Assembly (NCBI GenBank): GCA_003645555.1
Contig: QNFN01000007.1
Location: forward strand, 1-16,127
Direction: 5' to 3'
Source of the DNA: Gammaproteobacteria bacterium
GTDB lineage: Bacteria > Pseudomonadota > Gammaproteobacteria > QNFN01
Length of the DNA: 16,127 bases
Part shown: positions 8,014-16,127 of the stretch, one piece after another
Position numbering within the stretch: position 1 is the stretch's first letter
Layout of the letters: every line of letters starts with the position of its first letter
Notes under the pieces: generated by a model
What the model was told of the DNA's origin: nothing
Database searches by the model: none
The model's input: the letters and a program-made list of their open reading frames with translations, nothing else
Translations under genes and position numbers: made by a program

Positions 8014-8754
8014 TCACAGGCCGCGGTAGCGGACGCCGAGGTCGAGATTTAAATCGGCGCGGACCTGGGTCGACGGGTGTTCGGCCAGCGCTTGGTAGAT
8101 CGCGCTTTTCGGGTCGTTGAGATCACCGAACAGCAGGGCGCCGCGGCCGTCGGCGGTGCAGGCCTCGACGCAGGCCGGTTCCTGGCCTACATCGATACGA
8201 TGCACGCAGAGCGTGCAGCCCTCCACGGTGCCCTTGCCGCGCGGGGAGTAGGGCTTCTGGTGGCTCAACTCCTCGTGGATGAACGAGCGGGCCTTGTACG
8301 GGCAGGCCAGCATGCAGTAACGGCAGCCGATGCAGATGTGCTTGTCGACCAGCACGATGCCATCGGCCCGCTTGAACGAGGCCCCGGTCGGGCAGACATC
8401 GACACACGGTGGCTTGGCGCAGTGCTGGCACATCATCGGCAGCGACACTTCGCGCCCGGTCGCCGGGTCACGCAGTTCGACCTTGCGGATCCACTGGGCG
8501 TCACTGCGCGGACGGTCGTGACCGGTCCAGCCGTGTTCGTCACGGCAGGCGTCGACACAGGCGGTGCAGTTGCTGGCGCACCTGTTGGTATCGACCAGCA
8601 GGCCCCAGCGGATGATCGACGTGACCGGGTCGGCATCGGGTTTGGCCTCGGCCAGCCGGTGCAGGAACAGACCGGGTGCCAGCGTCAGCGTCCCGGCGGC
8701 GACGGCCCCGCCGAGCAGGCGCCTGCGGTAGCGGTCGATCGGCTGTTCGCTCAC
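8014..8754 (-). CDS. dsrO: DsrO, periplasmic Tat-exported ferredoxin-like Fe-S subunit
   Basis: 246 residues from a GTG start. The N-terminus has a Tat-type signal (RYRRRLLGG at 8-16, then a hydrophobic stretch ending near AEA at 35-37). Sixteen cysteines in four groups can bind four [4Fe-4S] clusters: 59/63/66/70, 109/112/117/121, 141/144/147/151 and 180/183/195/199. This is the pattern of NrfC/PsrB-type partners of NrfD proteins such as DsrP. I chose GTG 8754 because it gives the Tat signal close to the N-terminus, overlaps the dsrJ stop as GTGA, and has GGAGTG upstream. The longer frame adds 33 residues that overlap dsrJ. Confidence 0.95.
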   Translation of the reverse strand: MSEQPIDRYRRRLLGGAVAAGTLTLAPGLFLHRLAEAKPDADPVTSIIRWGLLVDTNRCASNCTACVDACRDEHGWTGHDRPRSDAQWIRKVELRDPATGREVSLPMMCQHCAKPPCVDVCPTGASFKRADGIVLVDKHICIGCRYCMLACPYKARSFIHEELSHQKPYSPRGKGTVEGCTLCVHRIDVGQEPACVEACTADGRGALLFGDLNDPKSAIYQALAEHPSTQVRADLNLDLGVRYRGL

Positions 8755-9197
8755 GGCTTCACTCCACGGCTGGCGTTGGCGGCCAGCCCCCGCGACCAGG
8801 CCCCAGCACCGACCACGCCAGGAACGCCGGGCTCGGGCTCGCCCGAGTGGCACTGGAAGCAGTCGGGCTTGACTGCGGCATAGCGATGGCAGCTGACACA
8901 GAAGTGCTCTGGGTCGTCGAGCGACACCGGTTGTCCGCCAGCGTCGACCGCGTGGCAGTTGATGCAGTTGCGCAGGCTGTAACGCTTGGTGCGGATGCTC
9001 CGGTGCACGGTTTCATCGCGCTGGTGGAGGATCAGCTCCATGTGATTGCGGCGCATGAACTCCACCGGTTCGACACACTGCTCGCCGGGACCGGCATCGA
9101 TTGCCGGCAATGGTACGCGGCTCCCGTCTGCCGGAGCGGCGGCCGTGGCCGGTAGCGCCGCCAGCAGGAGCAGCAGGGCGGGGAGCAGGTGCCGCAT
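8751..9197 (-). CDS. dsrJ: DsrJ, periplasmic triheme cytochrome c
   Basis: 148 residues: a Sec signal peptide (MRHLLPALLLLLAALPATAAA) followed by three heme c motifs, CINCH (78-82), CVSCH (100-104) and CFQCH (113-117). Cys41 in EQCVEPVEFMRRNH lies outside these motifs and matches the cysteine that ligates the unusual His/Cys heme in A. vinosum DsrJ (Cys46 there). It is the periplasmic electron-transfer, or possibly sulfur-chemistry, subunit of DsrMKJOP. The ATG at 9197 is two bases after the dsrL stop. The open frame extends a further 60 residues into dsrL, which I rejected because the signal peptide begins at 9197. Its TGA overlaps the dsrO GTG start. Confidence 0.95.
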   Translation of the reverse strand: MRHLLPALLLLLAALPATAAAPADGSRVPLPAIDAGPGEQCVEPVEFMRRNHMELILHQRDETVHRSIRTKRYSLRNCINCHAVDAGGQPVSLDDPEHFCVSCHRYAAVKPDCFQCHSGEPEPGVPGVVGAGAWSRGLAANASRGVKP

Positions 9198-9199
9198 GG

Positions 9200-11143
9200 C
9201 TACTCGCCGAGCGCCATCTGGATGTAGCCGGTCGGGCAGACGTCGGCACAGATGTAGCAGCCGATGCACTTGTTGTAATCCGTATCGACGTAGCGGCCCA
9301 GCAGCGACTCGCTTTTCTTGGTCTTGAAGACGGCGACCTGCGGGCAATAGATCACGCAGGCATCGCACTCGAAGCACTGGCCGCAGCTCATGCAGCGCTT
9401 GGCTTCGACGATCGCTTGTTCCTCGTTGTAGCCGCGCAGGCGCTCCTCGAAGTTGCCGAGGACTTCGTCGGCACCGATGTGAACCTCTTCCCGTTTCTGT
9501 CGCGCCTCGTATCCGAAATGGCCAAGGAACAGCTTGTCATGCGGAATCACTTCGTTGGCCGAGCGGTCCTCGAAGTTATGCAGTGCGAAATCGGCATTGT
9601 CGGTGCCCCGTACTTCGCCGTGCTTCTCGGCCAGGGCGCGTCCGTGTTCCTCAAGGTAGTTGAGCATGTTGAAGCGGACGCCGTCGTACTTCGGTCGGCG
9701 CGTGAGCTCGTCACCGCGCAGATACTGGTCGATGCCGTCGGCAGCAATACGGGCCTGGCCGATGGCGGTGGTCAGCAGGTGCGGACGCAGGATGTCGCCG
9801 GCGACGAAGTGACCATCACGTTTCGGTGAGCGGTAGTTGCGGTCGAAATCCATCAACCCCTTGCCGTTATCAAGATCCTCGAAGCCGGTGAAGTTACCCA
9901 ACTGGCCGATGGCCGAGACGATCAGGTCGGCGTCGATATCGACCTCGGTACCAGGTATCGGGCCCCGCTTGCCATCGACCACACCCATCTCGGCGACACG
10001 CAGTGCTACCGCACGGCCGTCTTTGCCCAGGATCACCTCGACCGGAGCGAGGTTGCCGCGAATTTCGACACCCTCGCGCAGGGCGTCGTCGATCTCTTTC
10101 TGTGCGGCCGGCATGTCCTTGATGTCACGTCGGGTGATCAGCATCACCTCGGCGCCTTCGCGCTTGGCGGCCGAGGCGACATCGTGTGCGGTCTGGCCGA
10201 GGACGACATACTCCGGGCGGTCGGCGTCGTGGCTGGTGGTGATGTGGCCGAGGCGGCGCGCGACCGAGGCGACATCGATCGAGGTGTCACCGCCGCCGAT
10301 GATGACGACGCGACCGGCGACATGCTGCAGGCGGCCGTCGTTGAAGGCATCAAGAAAGGCGACGCCGGTGATGCAGTTGACCGCGTCACCGCCTTCGATT
10401 GGCAGGGCACGACCGGACTGGGCACCAATGCCCCAGAACACCGTGTCGTACTCGGCCTCGATCTCGTCCAGCGTGATGTCGGTGCCGATGCGGGTGTTCA
10501 TGTGCAGCTCGATGCCCATGTCAACGATGCGTTGGATTTCACCGTCGAGGACATCGCGCGGCGTCCGGTAACCGGGGATGCCGTAGCGCATCATGCCGCC
10601 GAGTTCGCTGTGTTCGTCGAAGATGGTGCAGCCGTGACCCATCTGGCGCAGGAAGTAGGCGACGGCGAGGCCGGCCGGGCCGCCACCGATAATGGCGACT
10701 TTCTTGCCAGTCTCTTTTTCGGACTTGGGCAGCGCCAGTTTCTGCGCCAGCCCCCAGTCGCCGACGTACTGCTCAATGGCATTGATGCCAACGTAGTCCT
10801 CGACCTCGTTACGGTTGCAGCCGTCCTGGCAAGGTGCCGGGCAGACGCGGCCCATGATCGATGGAAACGGATTGGCTTCAACCATCAGGTAGAAAGCGTA
10901 CTGCTGCCAACTCATTTCACCCGGGGCCTTGTCGATGCCGCGCGCGATGTTCATCCAGCCGCGGATGTCGTGGCCCGAGGGACAACTTGCCTGGCAGGGC
11001 GGCGTGCGTTGCACGTAGGTCGGGCACTTGTGAGTCCAGCTCGCCTGGAAAATCTCTTCCCGCCAGGCGTTGGGTTTGTCATCCCCCTCCTGGTAGCGGC
11101 GGTAGGTGCGCTGCTGTTTCATCTCTTCGCTTGAGGCGACCAT
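9200..11143 (-). CDS. dsrL: DsrL, NAD(P)H:acceptor oxidoreductase of the Dsr pathway
   Basis: A 647-residue GltD-like iron-sulfur flavoprotein. The N-terminal cysteine region (C40, C50, C54, C101, C105, C109) is followed by an FAD site (VAIIGGGPAGLA, GGGPAG at 153-158) and an NAD(P)-binding site (VVIIGGGDTSIDVA, GGGDTS at 283-288). A C-terminal ferredoxin domain has C584/587/590/593/596/600 and C626/629/632/636. DsrL couples DsrAB-driven sulfite formation to NAD+ reduction in sulfur oxidisers. The length is close to the A. vinosum protein (about 650). It starts at ATG 11143 with AGGAGA upstream and lies 35 bases after dsrK. The TAG stop is two bases before dsrJ. Confidence 0.96.
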   Translation of the reverse strand: MVASSEEMKQQRTYRRYQEGDDKPNAWREEIFQASWTHKCPTYVQRTPPCQASCPSGHDIRGWMNIARGIDKAPGEMSWQQYAFYLMVEANPFPSIMGRVCPAPCQDGCNRNEVEDYVGINAIEQYVGDWGLAQKLALPKSEKETGKKVAIIGGGPAGLAVAYFLRQMGHGCTIFDEHSELGGMMRYGIPGYRTPRDVLDGEIQRIVDMGIELHMNTRIGTDITLDEIEAEYDTVFWGIGAQSGRALPIEGGDAVNCITGVAFLDAFNDGRLQHVAGRVVIIGGGDTSIDVASVARRLGHITTSHDADRPEYVVLGQTAHDVASAAKREGAEVMLITRRDIKDMPAAQKEIDDALREGVEIRGNLAPVEVILGKDGRAVALRVAEMGVVDGKRGPIPGTEVDIDADLIVSAIGQLGNFTGFEDLDNGKGLMDFDRNYRSPKRDGHFVAGDILRPHLLTTAIGQARIAADGIDQYLRGDELTRRPKYDGVRFNMLNYLEEHGRALAEKHGEVRGTDNADFALHNFEDRSANEVIPHDKLFLGHFGYEARQKREEVHIGADEVLGNFEERLRGYNEEQAIVEAKRCMSCGQCFECDACVIYCPQVAVFKTKKSESLLGRYVDTDYNKCIGCYICADVCPTGYIQMALGE

Positions 11144-11178
11144 GATTTTCTCCTGGGTCGAGCCGTATGGTCCGGCCG

Positions 11179-12675
<1,497 letters not shown>

Positions 12676-12684
12676 GGCGGAGCC

Positions 12685-13416
12685 TCAGCGCTTCTCGAGT
12701 TCAGCGGCCCACGGCGCCAGGTGCCGGCGCTCGCGCGGGTCATCAACCTGATTGCGGGTCGGGCTGAAGAAGATCCCGGGGGCGTGCAGCAGCTTGCTGA
12801 ACGGAAAGCCGATCATCAGGGCCAGCACCAGGATCAGGTGCAGCAGCAGCAAGGGGTCGGTCGGCAGCGGTTGCCAGTCGAAATAGAGCAGGCCGAGGAA
12901 GAAGGCCTTGACCGCGATGACATCGGTGTGGGTGACGAATTTCATCGCCAGGCCACTGGCGCCGATCAGGATCAGCAACAGCAGCCAGAGGTGGTCGGAC
13001 GGGGCACTGATGTAACGTACCCGGGGGACGACAAACCGGCGCAGCCAGAGCATCGCCAGCGCCCCGACCATCGCCAGGCCCGCGTAGATGCCGATCGGCT
13101 GGATTAGCGCCACCGGCCACCAGACCGGCTCGGTGAAATAGCGCAGGTGACGGGCCAGTACCACGGCGAGGGCGACGTGGAAGGCGAAGCCGAACAGCCA
13201 GATCCACTTGTTGGCGCGGAACAGGCTGGAGAAGAGCAGCACCTCGTGAGACATCCGTAGCACCACACCGGTGCGGGTGGTCGGCGCCGGCGTGGTCGGG
13301 ATTTTCAGCGGTGCCGGGGTGCGCGCGTAGTCGACCACCCGGTAAAGAAGACCGGCCACCAGTACTGTAGCCGCCAGGTAGAAGGCGATGGCGAACAGGA
13401 TGCTGGTCGGCGACAT
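12685..13416 (-). CDS. dsrM: DsrM, NarI-like diheme cytochrome b membrane subunit
   Basis: 243 residues with about five to six membrane helices. Four histidines, H80, H90, H193 and H211, have the same spacing (10 and 18) as the heme b ligands of E. coli NarI (56, 66, 187, 205), so both hemes should be bound. DsrM connects the quinone pool to DsrK. I chose ATG 13416 because the first membrane helix begins there and GGAGG lies 10 bases upstream; the frame continues 49 residues further, but that part runs into the palindromic element 2. The length equals A. vinosum DsrM within a residue or two. Confidence 0.95.
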   Translation of the reverse strand: MSPTSILFAIAFYLAATVLVAGLLYRVVDYARTPAPLKIPTTPAPTTRTGVVLRMSHEVLLFSSLFRANKWIWLFGFAFHVALAVVLARHLRYFTEPVWWPVALIQPIGIYAGLAMVGALAMLWLRRFVVPRVRYISAPSDHLWLLLLILIGASGLAMKFVTHTDVIAVKAFFLGLLYFDWQPLPTDPLLLLHLILVLALMIGFPFSKLLHAPGIFFSPTRNQVDDPRERRHLAPWAAELEKR

Positions 13417-13426
13417 GGCGGGGCAG

Positions 13427-13431
13427 CCTCC
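13427..13431 (-). promoter_or_regulatory. Shine-Dalgarno site of dsrM, three bases from palindromic element 2
   Basis: GGAGG on the minus strand lies 10 bases before ATG 13416 and fixes the dsrM start. The terminal inverted repeat of element 2 ends at 13434, so an RNA hairpin formed by the element would end right at the ribosome site. Confidence 0.7.
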
Positions 13432-13433
13432 GT

Positions 13434-13703
13434 TAGGGCCTGTTAACACTATTTGGATTGTCGGCGTTGCGCCTGACAAGACGCCAATCAAGGCGCGACG
13501 CGCGTAATTTGGTGGCTCCAAATGAGCGCGGCGCAACGCCGAGTGGCGTCTTGTCAGACACAACCCGGAGGGCTGGGGCCATTTTCCCGCCCAGCGTCGT
13601 TGTCAGTCGCTCATACAGGCCCACTGTATTTCGCTCCTTCCGCCTTGCTGGACGAAAAAATGGCCGCCAGCGACGGTAATCCAAATAGTGTTAACAGGCC
13701 CTA
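13434..13703. repeat. MITE-like palindromic element 2 between dsrC and dsrM, 26-bp perfect inverted ends
   Basis: A 270-bp non-coding element fills most of the 327-base gap between dsrC and dsrM. Its ends, 13434-13459 and 13678-13703, are exact reverse complements; the outer part is TAGGGCCTGTTAACAC. The inside holds several further inverted repeats: 13461-13473 with 13530-13542, 13473-13485 with 13545-13557, ATTTGG/CCAAAT (13507-13523), GGCCATTTT/AAAATGGCC (13577-13585 with 13657-13665) and ATACAG/CTGTAT (13613-13629). TA at both ends fits a TA target duplication. No transposase is encoded. The remaining bases (13417-13433 and 13704-13743) hold only the dsrM ribosome site and the dsrC 3' flank. 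Confidence 0.85.
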
Positions 13704-13743
13704 GGGGCAGGGGGCGCGTGCGTCCCCACCCGGATGAGGATGC

Positions 13744-14076
13744 CTAGATGCAGCCGGTAGGCTTGGGCAGGCCGGCGATCTTGCACGCCTGCTTGGCCGG
13801 GCCGTACGGGAACAGCTCGTAGAGATACTTGCTGTTGCCCTTCTCGGCGCCGAGCTTTTTGCCGATGGACTTGGTCAGCACGCGTACGGCCGGGGCGATC
13901 TGGTACTCGTCGTAGTACTCGCGCAGGAAGTTGACCACTTCCCAGTGGTTCTCGGACATCTCGATGCCCTCTTCCTTGGCCAGCACGTTGGCGATCTCCT
14001 CGGTCCAGTCGGCGAGGTTGAGGATGTAGCCTTCCTCGTCGGTCTCGATGCTCTTGCCGTTAATTTCGATGCTCAT
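13744..14076 (-). CDS. dsrC: DsrC, sulfur-carrier protein of the Dsr pathway
   Basis: A 110-residue DsrC/TusE-family protein. Both functional cysteines are on the flexible C-terminal arm: C98 (QACKIAG) and penultimate C109 (KPTGCI). This matches Cys100 and Cys111 of A. vinosum DsrC and marks a true DsrC rather than a TusE with one cysteine. It accepts sulfur from DsrE, presents it to DsrAB, and is recycled through DsrK. It starts at ATG 14076 with a strong GAGGAG (14085-14090) 8 bases upstream. The cistron is separated on both sides from its operon neighbours by palindromic elements (13434-13703 and 14113-14276), unlike the tight spacing elsewhere in the locus, so its mRNA may be processed or expressed separately. 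Confidence 0.97.
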   Translation of the reverse strand: MSIEINGKSIETDEEGYILNLADWTEEIANVLAKEEGIEMSENHWEVVNFLREYYDEYQIAPAVRVLTKSIGKKLGAEKGNSKYLYELFPYGPAKQACKIAGLPKPTGCI

Positions 14077-14112
14077 CTCTACTTCTCCTCGCTGCGTCTG
14101 TGCAGATTGTTT

Positions 14113-14276
14113 AGGGAACCTATGATCAAGTCATGAACTCGTATCTGGCGCCCAGAATGTCCAGCTTTGTCGTTGCAAATCTTCGCAATAGCCAGCTATT
14201 ACGTGCGGCTTGCGCCTCAAATCCGAACATTCTGAATCACCATCTTACTTCGTCCAGACTTAATCAGAGGTTCCTT
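14113..14276. repeat. MITE-like palindromic element 3 between dsrH and dsrC, imperfect inverted ends
   Basis: About 164 bases between dsrH and dsrC. The outer ends GGAACCT (14115-14121) and AGGTTCC (14268-14274) are reverse complements. The pairing continues imperfectly through TGATCAAGTC versus GACTTAATCA, then CAGAATGT (14153-14160) with ACATTCTG (14227-14234), to a central AATAGC-ca-GCTATT (14187-14200). The whole could fold into one long imperfect hairpin. Its right end abuts the dsrH stop codon (TGA at 14278-14276). The sequence differs from elements 1 and 2, but the plan (inverted ends plus small central palindrome, no open frame) is the same. Confidence 0.7.
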
Positions 14277-14575
14277 CAGAGCCAGGACTGGACGCCGTCG
14301 TTGGCGGTTACCAGTTCGACGAACCCGTCGTAATCGACCAGGGTGATGCCGTCAAGCACTTTGCCGTTGACACCGCGGGCTTCGAGGTCGTGGGAGAGGG
14401 CGCAGACGGTGATATCACCCAGCGCCTCCCTGATCTGTCCACTGACCGCAGTGCCATCGAGGGCACCGTAGATACCATCCTCGATCATCAGGATCGTGCT
14501 GCCGGCCTTGGCGATGCGCAGACAGCTCTGCAGGGCACCGGCCGTGAACGGGGATTTGTTGACTATATGCAGCAT
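14276..14575 (-). CDS. dsrH: DsrH, subunit of the DsrEFH sulfurtransferase
   Basis: 99-residue DsrH/TusB-family protein starting MLHIVNKSPF, the conserved family N-terminus. Cys18 is the conserved cysteine (Cys20 in A. vinosum). DsrH is the third subunit of the cytoplasmic DsrE2F2H2 hexamer, which carries sulfur to DsrC. I chose ATG 14575, with GGGGA shortly upstream; a GTG at 14590, directly after the dsrF stop, would add five residues. The usual C-terminus (VQSWL) is kept, and the palindromic element 3 begins at the stop codon. Confidence 0.93.
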   Translation of the reverse strand: MLHIVNKSPFTAGALQSCLRIAKAGSTILMIEDGIYGALDGTAVSGQIREALGDITVCALSHDLEARGVNGKVLDGITLVDYDGFVELVTANDGVQSWL

Positions 14576-14590
14576 TTCTCGGTTCCCCAC

Positions 14591-15007
14591 TCAGAAATTG
14601 AAGATCACGTCCTGCTCATCGAGCAGGTCGGCGATTTCGTCACGTCCGACCAGGTGGATCGAGTCCTTTTCGGCCCAGTCCTCGTTCTCATCCTCCCACA
14701 CCAGGTGCTGGAGGTCGTCCAGGGTCAGGCCGCGCTCGGTGAGCGCATCCTTGTCGATGTAGATCTTATTGACTTCGTAGTCACCGAGGGCGGCATAGGT
14801 TGCGGTGAAGTTTTTCATGCCAATGCCCTTGGTCTGCATCTCCTTGACCAGCTGGTAGACGCCGTCGTCCATGAACAACAGGCTGACGTCCTGCTCGAAC
14901 GCGGCACCGATCAGTACCACCTCGAGTGACTCCCAGGCGTAGATGGTCCCGTAGGGCGCCTTGCGGTTGATATAGAGGAATTTCTTGGTCGCGCCGGCTT
15001 CTGACAT
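14591..15007 (-). CDS. dsrF: DsrF, subunit of the DsrEFH sulfurtransferase
   Basis: 138-residue DsrF/TusC-family protein (MSEAGATKKFLYINRKAPYGT), part of the DsrE2F2H2 sulfur carrier. It has no cysteine at all, as expected, because the sulfur-binding Cys is in DsrE. The start ATG 15007 has an AAGGAG Shine-Dalgarno and lies 17 bases after dsrE. The open frame extends 60 residues further upstream into dsrE and was not used. The length is close to A. vinosum DsrF (136). Confidence 0.94.
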   Translation of the reverse strand: MSEAGATKKFLYINRKAPYGTIYAWESLEVVLIGAAFEQDVSLLFMDDGVYQLVKEMQTKGIGMKNFTATYAALGDYEVNKIYIDKDALTERGLTLDDLQHLVWEDENEDWAEKDSIHLVGRDEIADLLDEQDVIFNF

Positions 15008-15024
15008 GGTCCGTGTCTCCTTGC

Positions 15025-15417
15025 TCAGTCGCCGAACACGACGAGGCGATCGGCCTGGATACCGGCTTCGATCAGTTGGCCCAGTCCCGAAATGCGGAAC
15101 CCTGGCGCGACGTTGTGGCCGGTCTTGCCGTGGCGTTTCTGTTCGTCCTCGTCGACCAGGCCGCGGCGCTGGGCCGCGGCGACGCACAGCACCAGGTCGA
15201 GGCCGTGTTCCCCGGCCAACTCGCTCCAGCGCTTGACCACGTTGCGGTCGTCTTGCGGCGGCGTGGTGAAGTCGGTGCCGTTCTGCACGCCGTCGTGGTA
15301 GAAGAATACGCGGTAGATCTCGTGCCCCTTCGCCAGCGCGGCCTTGGTGAAGTGGTAGGCCGAGTCCGATGCCTGGTGGGTGTACGGGCCCTCATTGACC
15401 ATGATGCCGAGTTTCAT
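15025..15417 (-). CDS. dsrE: DsrE, active-site subunit of the DsrEFH sulfurtransferase
   Basis: 130 residues, the same length as A. vinosum DsrE. The catalytic cysteine is C78 in LDLVLCVAAAQRRG, the same number as in A. vinosum; it carries persulfide sulfur to DsrC. Family motifs include YTHQASDSAYHF, VFFYHDGV and the C-terminal ISGLGQL and DRLVVFGD. I chose ATG 15417 (MKLGIMVNEGPY) with GGGGGA upstream; an upstream in-frame start at 15438 would add seven residues. It lies 25 bases after dsrB. Confidence 0.96.
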   Translation of the reverse strand: MKLGIMVNEGPYTHQASDSAYHFTKAALAKGHEIYRVFFYHDGVQNGTDFTTPPQDDRNVVKRWSELAGEHGLDLVLCVAAAQRRGLVDEDEQKRHGKTGHNVAPGFRISGLGQLIEAGIQADRLVVFGD

Positions 15418-15442
15418 GCCTGGCTCCCCCCGTGCCACAACA

Positions 15443-16127
15443 TCAGAAGTGGATGTGCGCCGACGCGTTTAGGCTGCTGCGCGAACCACGCCAGTTGTCG
15501 ATGTGGTACTTGGTGAACGGCAACTCGGTGACCTCGAAAAAGCGCTTCCAGCCGATGCGGTCGATCCACTCGTTGACCCGCTCGTAGTCACGTGCGTCGT
15601 TCTTGTAGGCGTACAGGATGCGCTTGACCACGTCGGCGACCTCGACCCAGCGCGGCGGGTTGTTGGGCAGGCCCGAGGCGACCAGTTTGTGGAAGGTCGG
15701 CTTGCTGCGTGCGTTGGAGTTCTTGCCACCGACCCAGATGGCGAGCTTGGTGTACTCGGGATCGTTGATCTGCATCGGCGGGCAGGGCGGATAGCAGGCG
15801 CCGCAACACATGCATTTTTTCTCGTCAACCTCGAGCGAGGGCTTGCCGTTGACCATCGCCGGACGGATGGCCGCGACCGGGCAGCGGGCAACCACCGACG
15901 GGCGCTCGCAGACGTTGGCCACCAGGTCGTGATTGATTTTCGGCGGCTTGGTGTGCTGCACGTTGATGGCGATGTCGCCCTGGCCGCCGCAGTTGATTTC
16001 GCAGCACGAGGTGGTGATGCTGACGCGGTTCGGCATCTGCTCGTTCTTGAACTCGTCGTAGAGCTCGTCCATCAGCGCCTTGACCACGCCGGAGGCGTCG
16101 GTGCCGGGGATGTCGCAGTGCAGCCAG
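15443..16127 (-). CDS. dsrB: DsrB, beta subunit of reverse dissimilatory sulfite reductase (C-terminal part)
   Basis: The last 227 residues of DsrB; the N-terminus lies beyond the right edge, and the visible part begins WLHCDIPGTDASG. The second half of the siroheme-[4Fe-4S] binding motif is present as SCCEINCGG. A ferredoxin domain follows, with CPVAA and CMCCGACYPPCPP. The C-terminus is typical (RGSRSSLNASAHIHF). With DsrA it forms the siroheme enzyme that, in sulfur oxidisers, produces sulfite from DsrC-bound sulfur. The downstream dsrEFH and the dsrL in this locus identify the oxidative form. Confidence 0.97.
   Translation of the reverse strand, partial: WLHCDIPGTDASGVVKALMDELYDEFKNEQMPNRVSITTSCCEINCGGQGDIAINVQHTKPPKINHDLVANVCERPSVVARCPVAAIRPAMVNGKPSLEVDEKKCMCCGACYPPCPPMQINDPEYTKLAIWVGGKNSNARSKPTFHKLVASGLPNNPPRWVEVADVVKRILYAYKNDARDYERVNEWIDRIGWKRFFEVTELPFTKYHIDNWRGSRSSLNASAHIHF

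Noticed and set aside
6750..8120. 456-residue open frame on the plus strand
   Set aside because: It is antisense to dsrP and parts of dsrN/dsrO, has a low-complexity Gln/Asp/Gly/Arg-rich composition, and shows no domain. It is a by-product of high GC content.
10184..11134. 316-residue open frame on the plus strand
   Set aside because: Antisense to dsrL; composition typical of shadow frames in GC-rich DNA.
13458..13704. Short open frames of 60-83 residues on both strands between dsrC and dsrM
   Set aside because: They lie within the palindromic element 2; the inverted repeats give mirror frames on both strands and none has a ribosome site or a recognisable product.
13705..13743. Possible intrinsic terminator after dsrC
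   Set aside because: Only a weak GGGG/CCCC pairing is visible and there is no T-tract.
14077..14140. Own sigma-70 promoter for dsrC
   Set aside because: TTGATC occurs on the minus strand near the element end, but no acceptable -10 box lies 16-18 bases downstream.

Overview
This window looks like chromosome of a GC-rich, sulfur-oxidising gammaproteobacterium (Chromatiales-like or a related thiotrophic lineage). About two thirds of it is the reverse-acting (oxidative) dissimilatory sulfite reductase locus, read on the minus strand. From right to left the order is dsrB (cut by the window end), dsrE, dsrF, dsrH, dsrC, dsrM, dsrK, dsrL, dsrJ, dsrO, dsrP, dsrN and dsrR. This matches the classical Allochromatium vinosum order. 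The presence of dsrEFH, dsrL and dsrR marks the oxidative pathway rather than sulfate reduction. The conserved functional residues I checked are intact: the two C-terminal cysteines of DsrC, the cysteine of DsrE, NarI-like heme histidines in DsrM, three CXXCH motifs plus an extra cysteine in DsrJ, and 16 cluster cysteines in DsrO.

The locus works as one system. DsrEFH passes sulfur to DsrC. The siroheme enzyme DsrAB oxidises the DsrC-bound sulfur. DsrL links the reaction to NAD(P)H. The membrane complex DsrMKJOP exchanges electrons with the quinone pool and the periplasm. DsrN amidates siroheme, and DsrR is an A-type-like regulator without cluster cysteines.

Directly downstream of dsrR, where dsrS sits in A. 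vinosum, there is instead a compact minus-strand trio: a NarX-like sensor kinase with a four-cysteine GAF region, a NarL-like response regulator, and a single-domain rhodanese. Their ends overlap, so they are probably translationally coupled. They are good candidates for regulators or accessory parts of sulfur metabolism here.

At the left edge, on the plus strand and convergent with the rest, is the 3' part of a gene for a PAS / degenerate histidine-kinase-like / DEDDh exonuclease fusion.

Non-coding structure is unusually rich. Three palindromic, MITE-like elements lie at 1863-2009, 13434-13703 and 14113-14276, and a REP-like GTAG hairpin doublet lies at 2065-2106. Two of the MITE-like elements bracket dsrC inside the operon. 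Two of them touch the stop codons of the neighbouring genes (exonuclease and dsrH). The bracketing of dsrC and the kinase/regulator/rhodanese trio are the main points worth a second look. I saw no rRNA, tRNA or CRISPR array.
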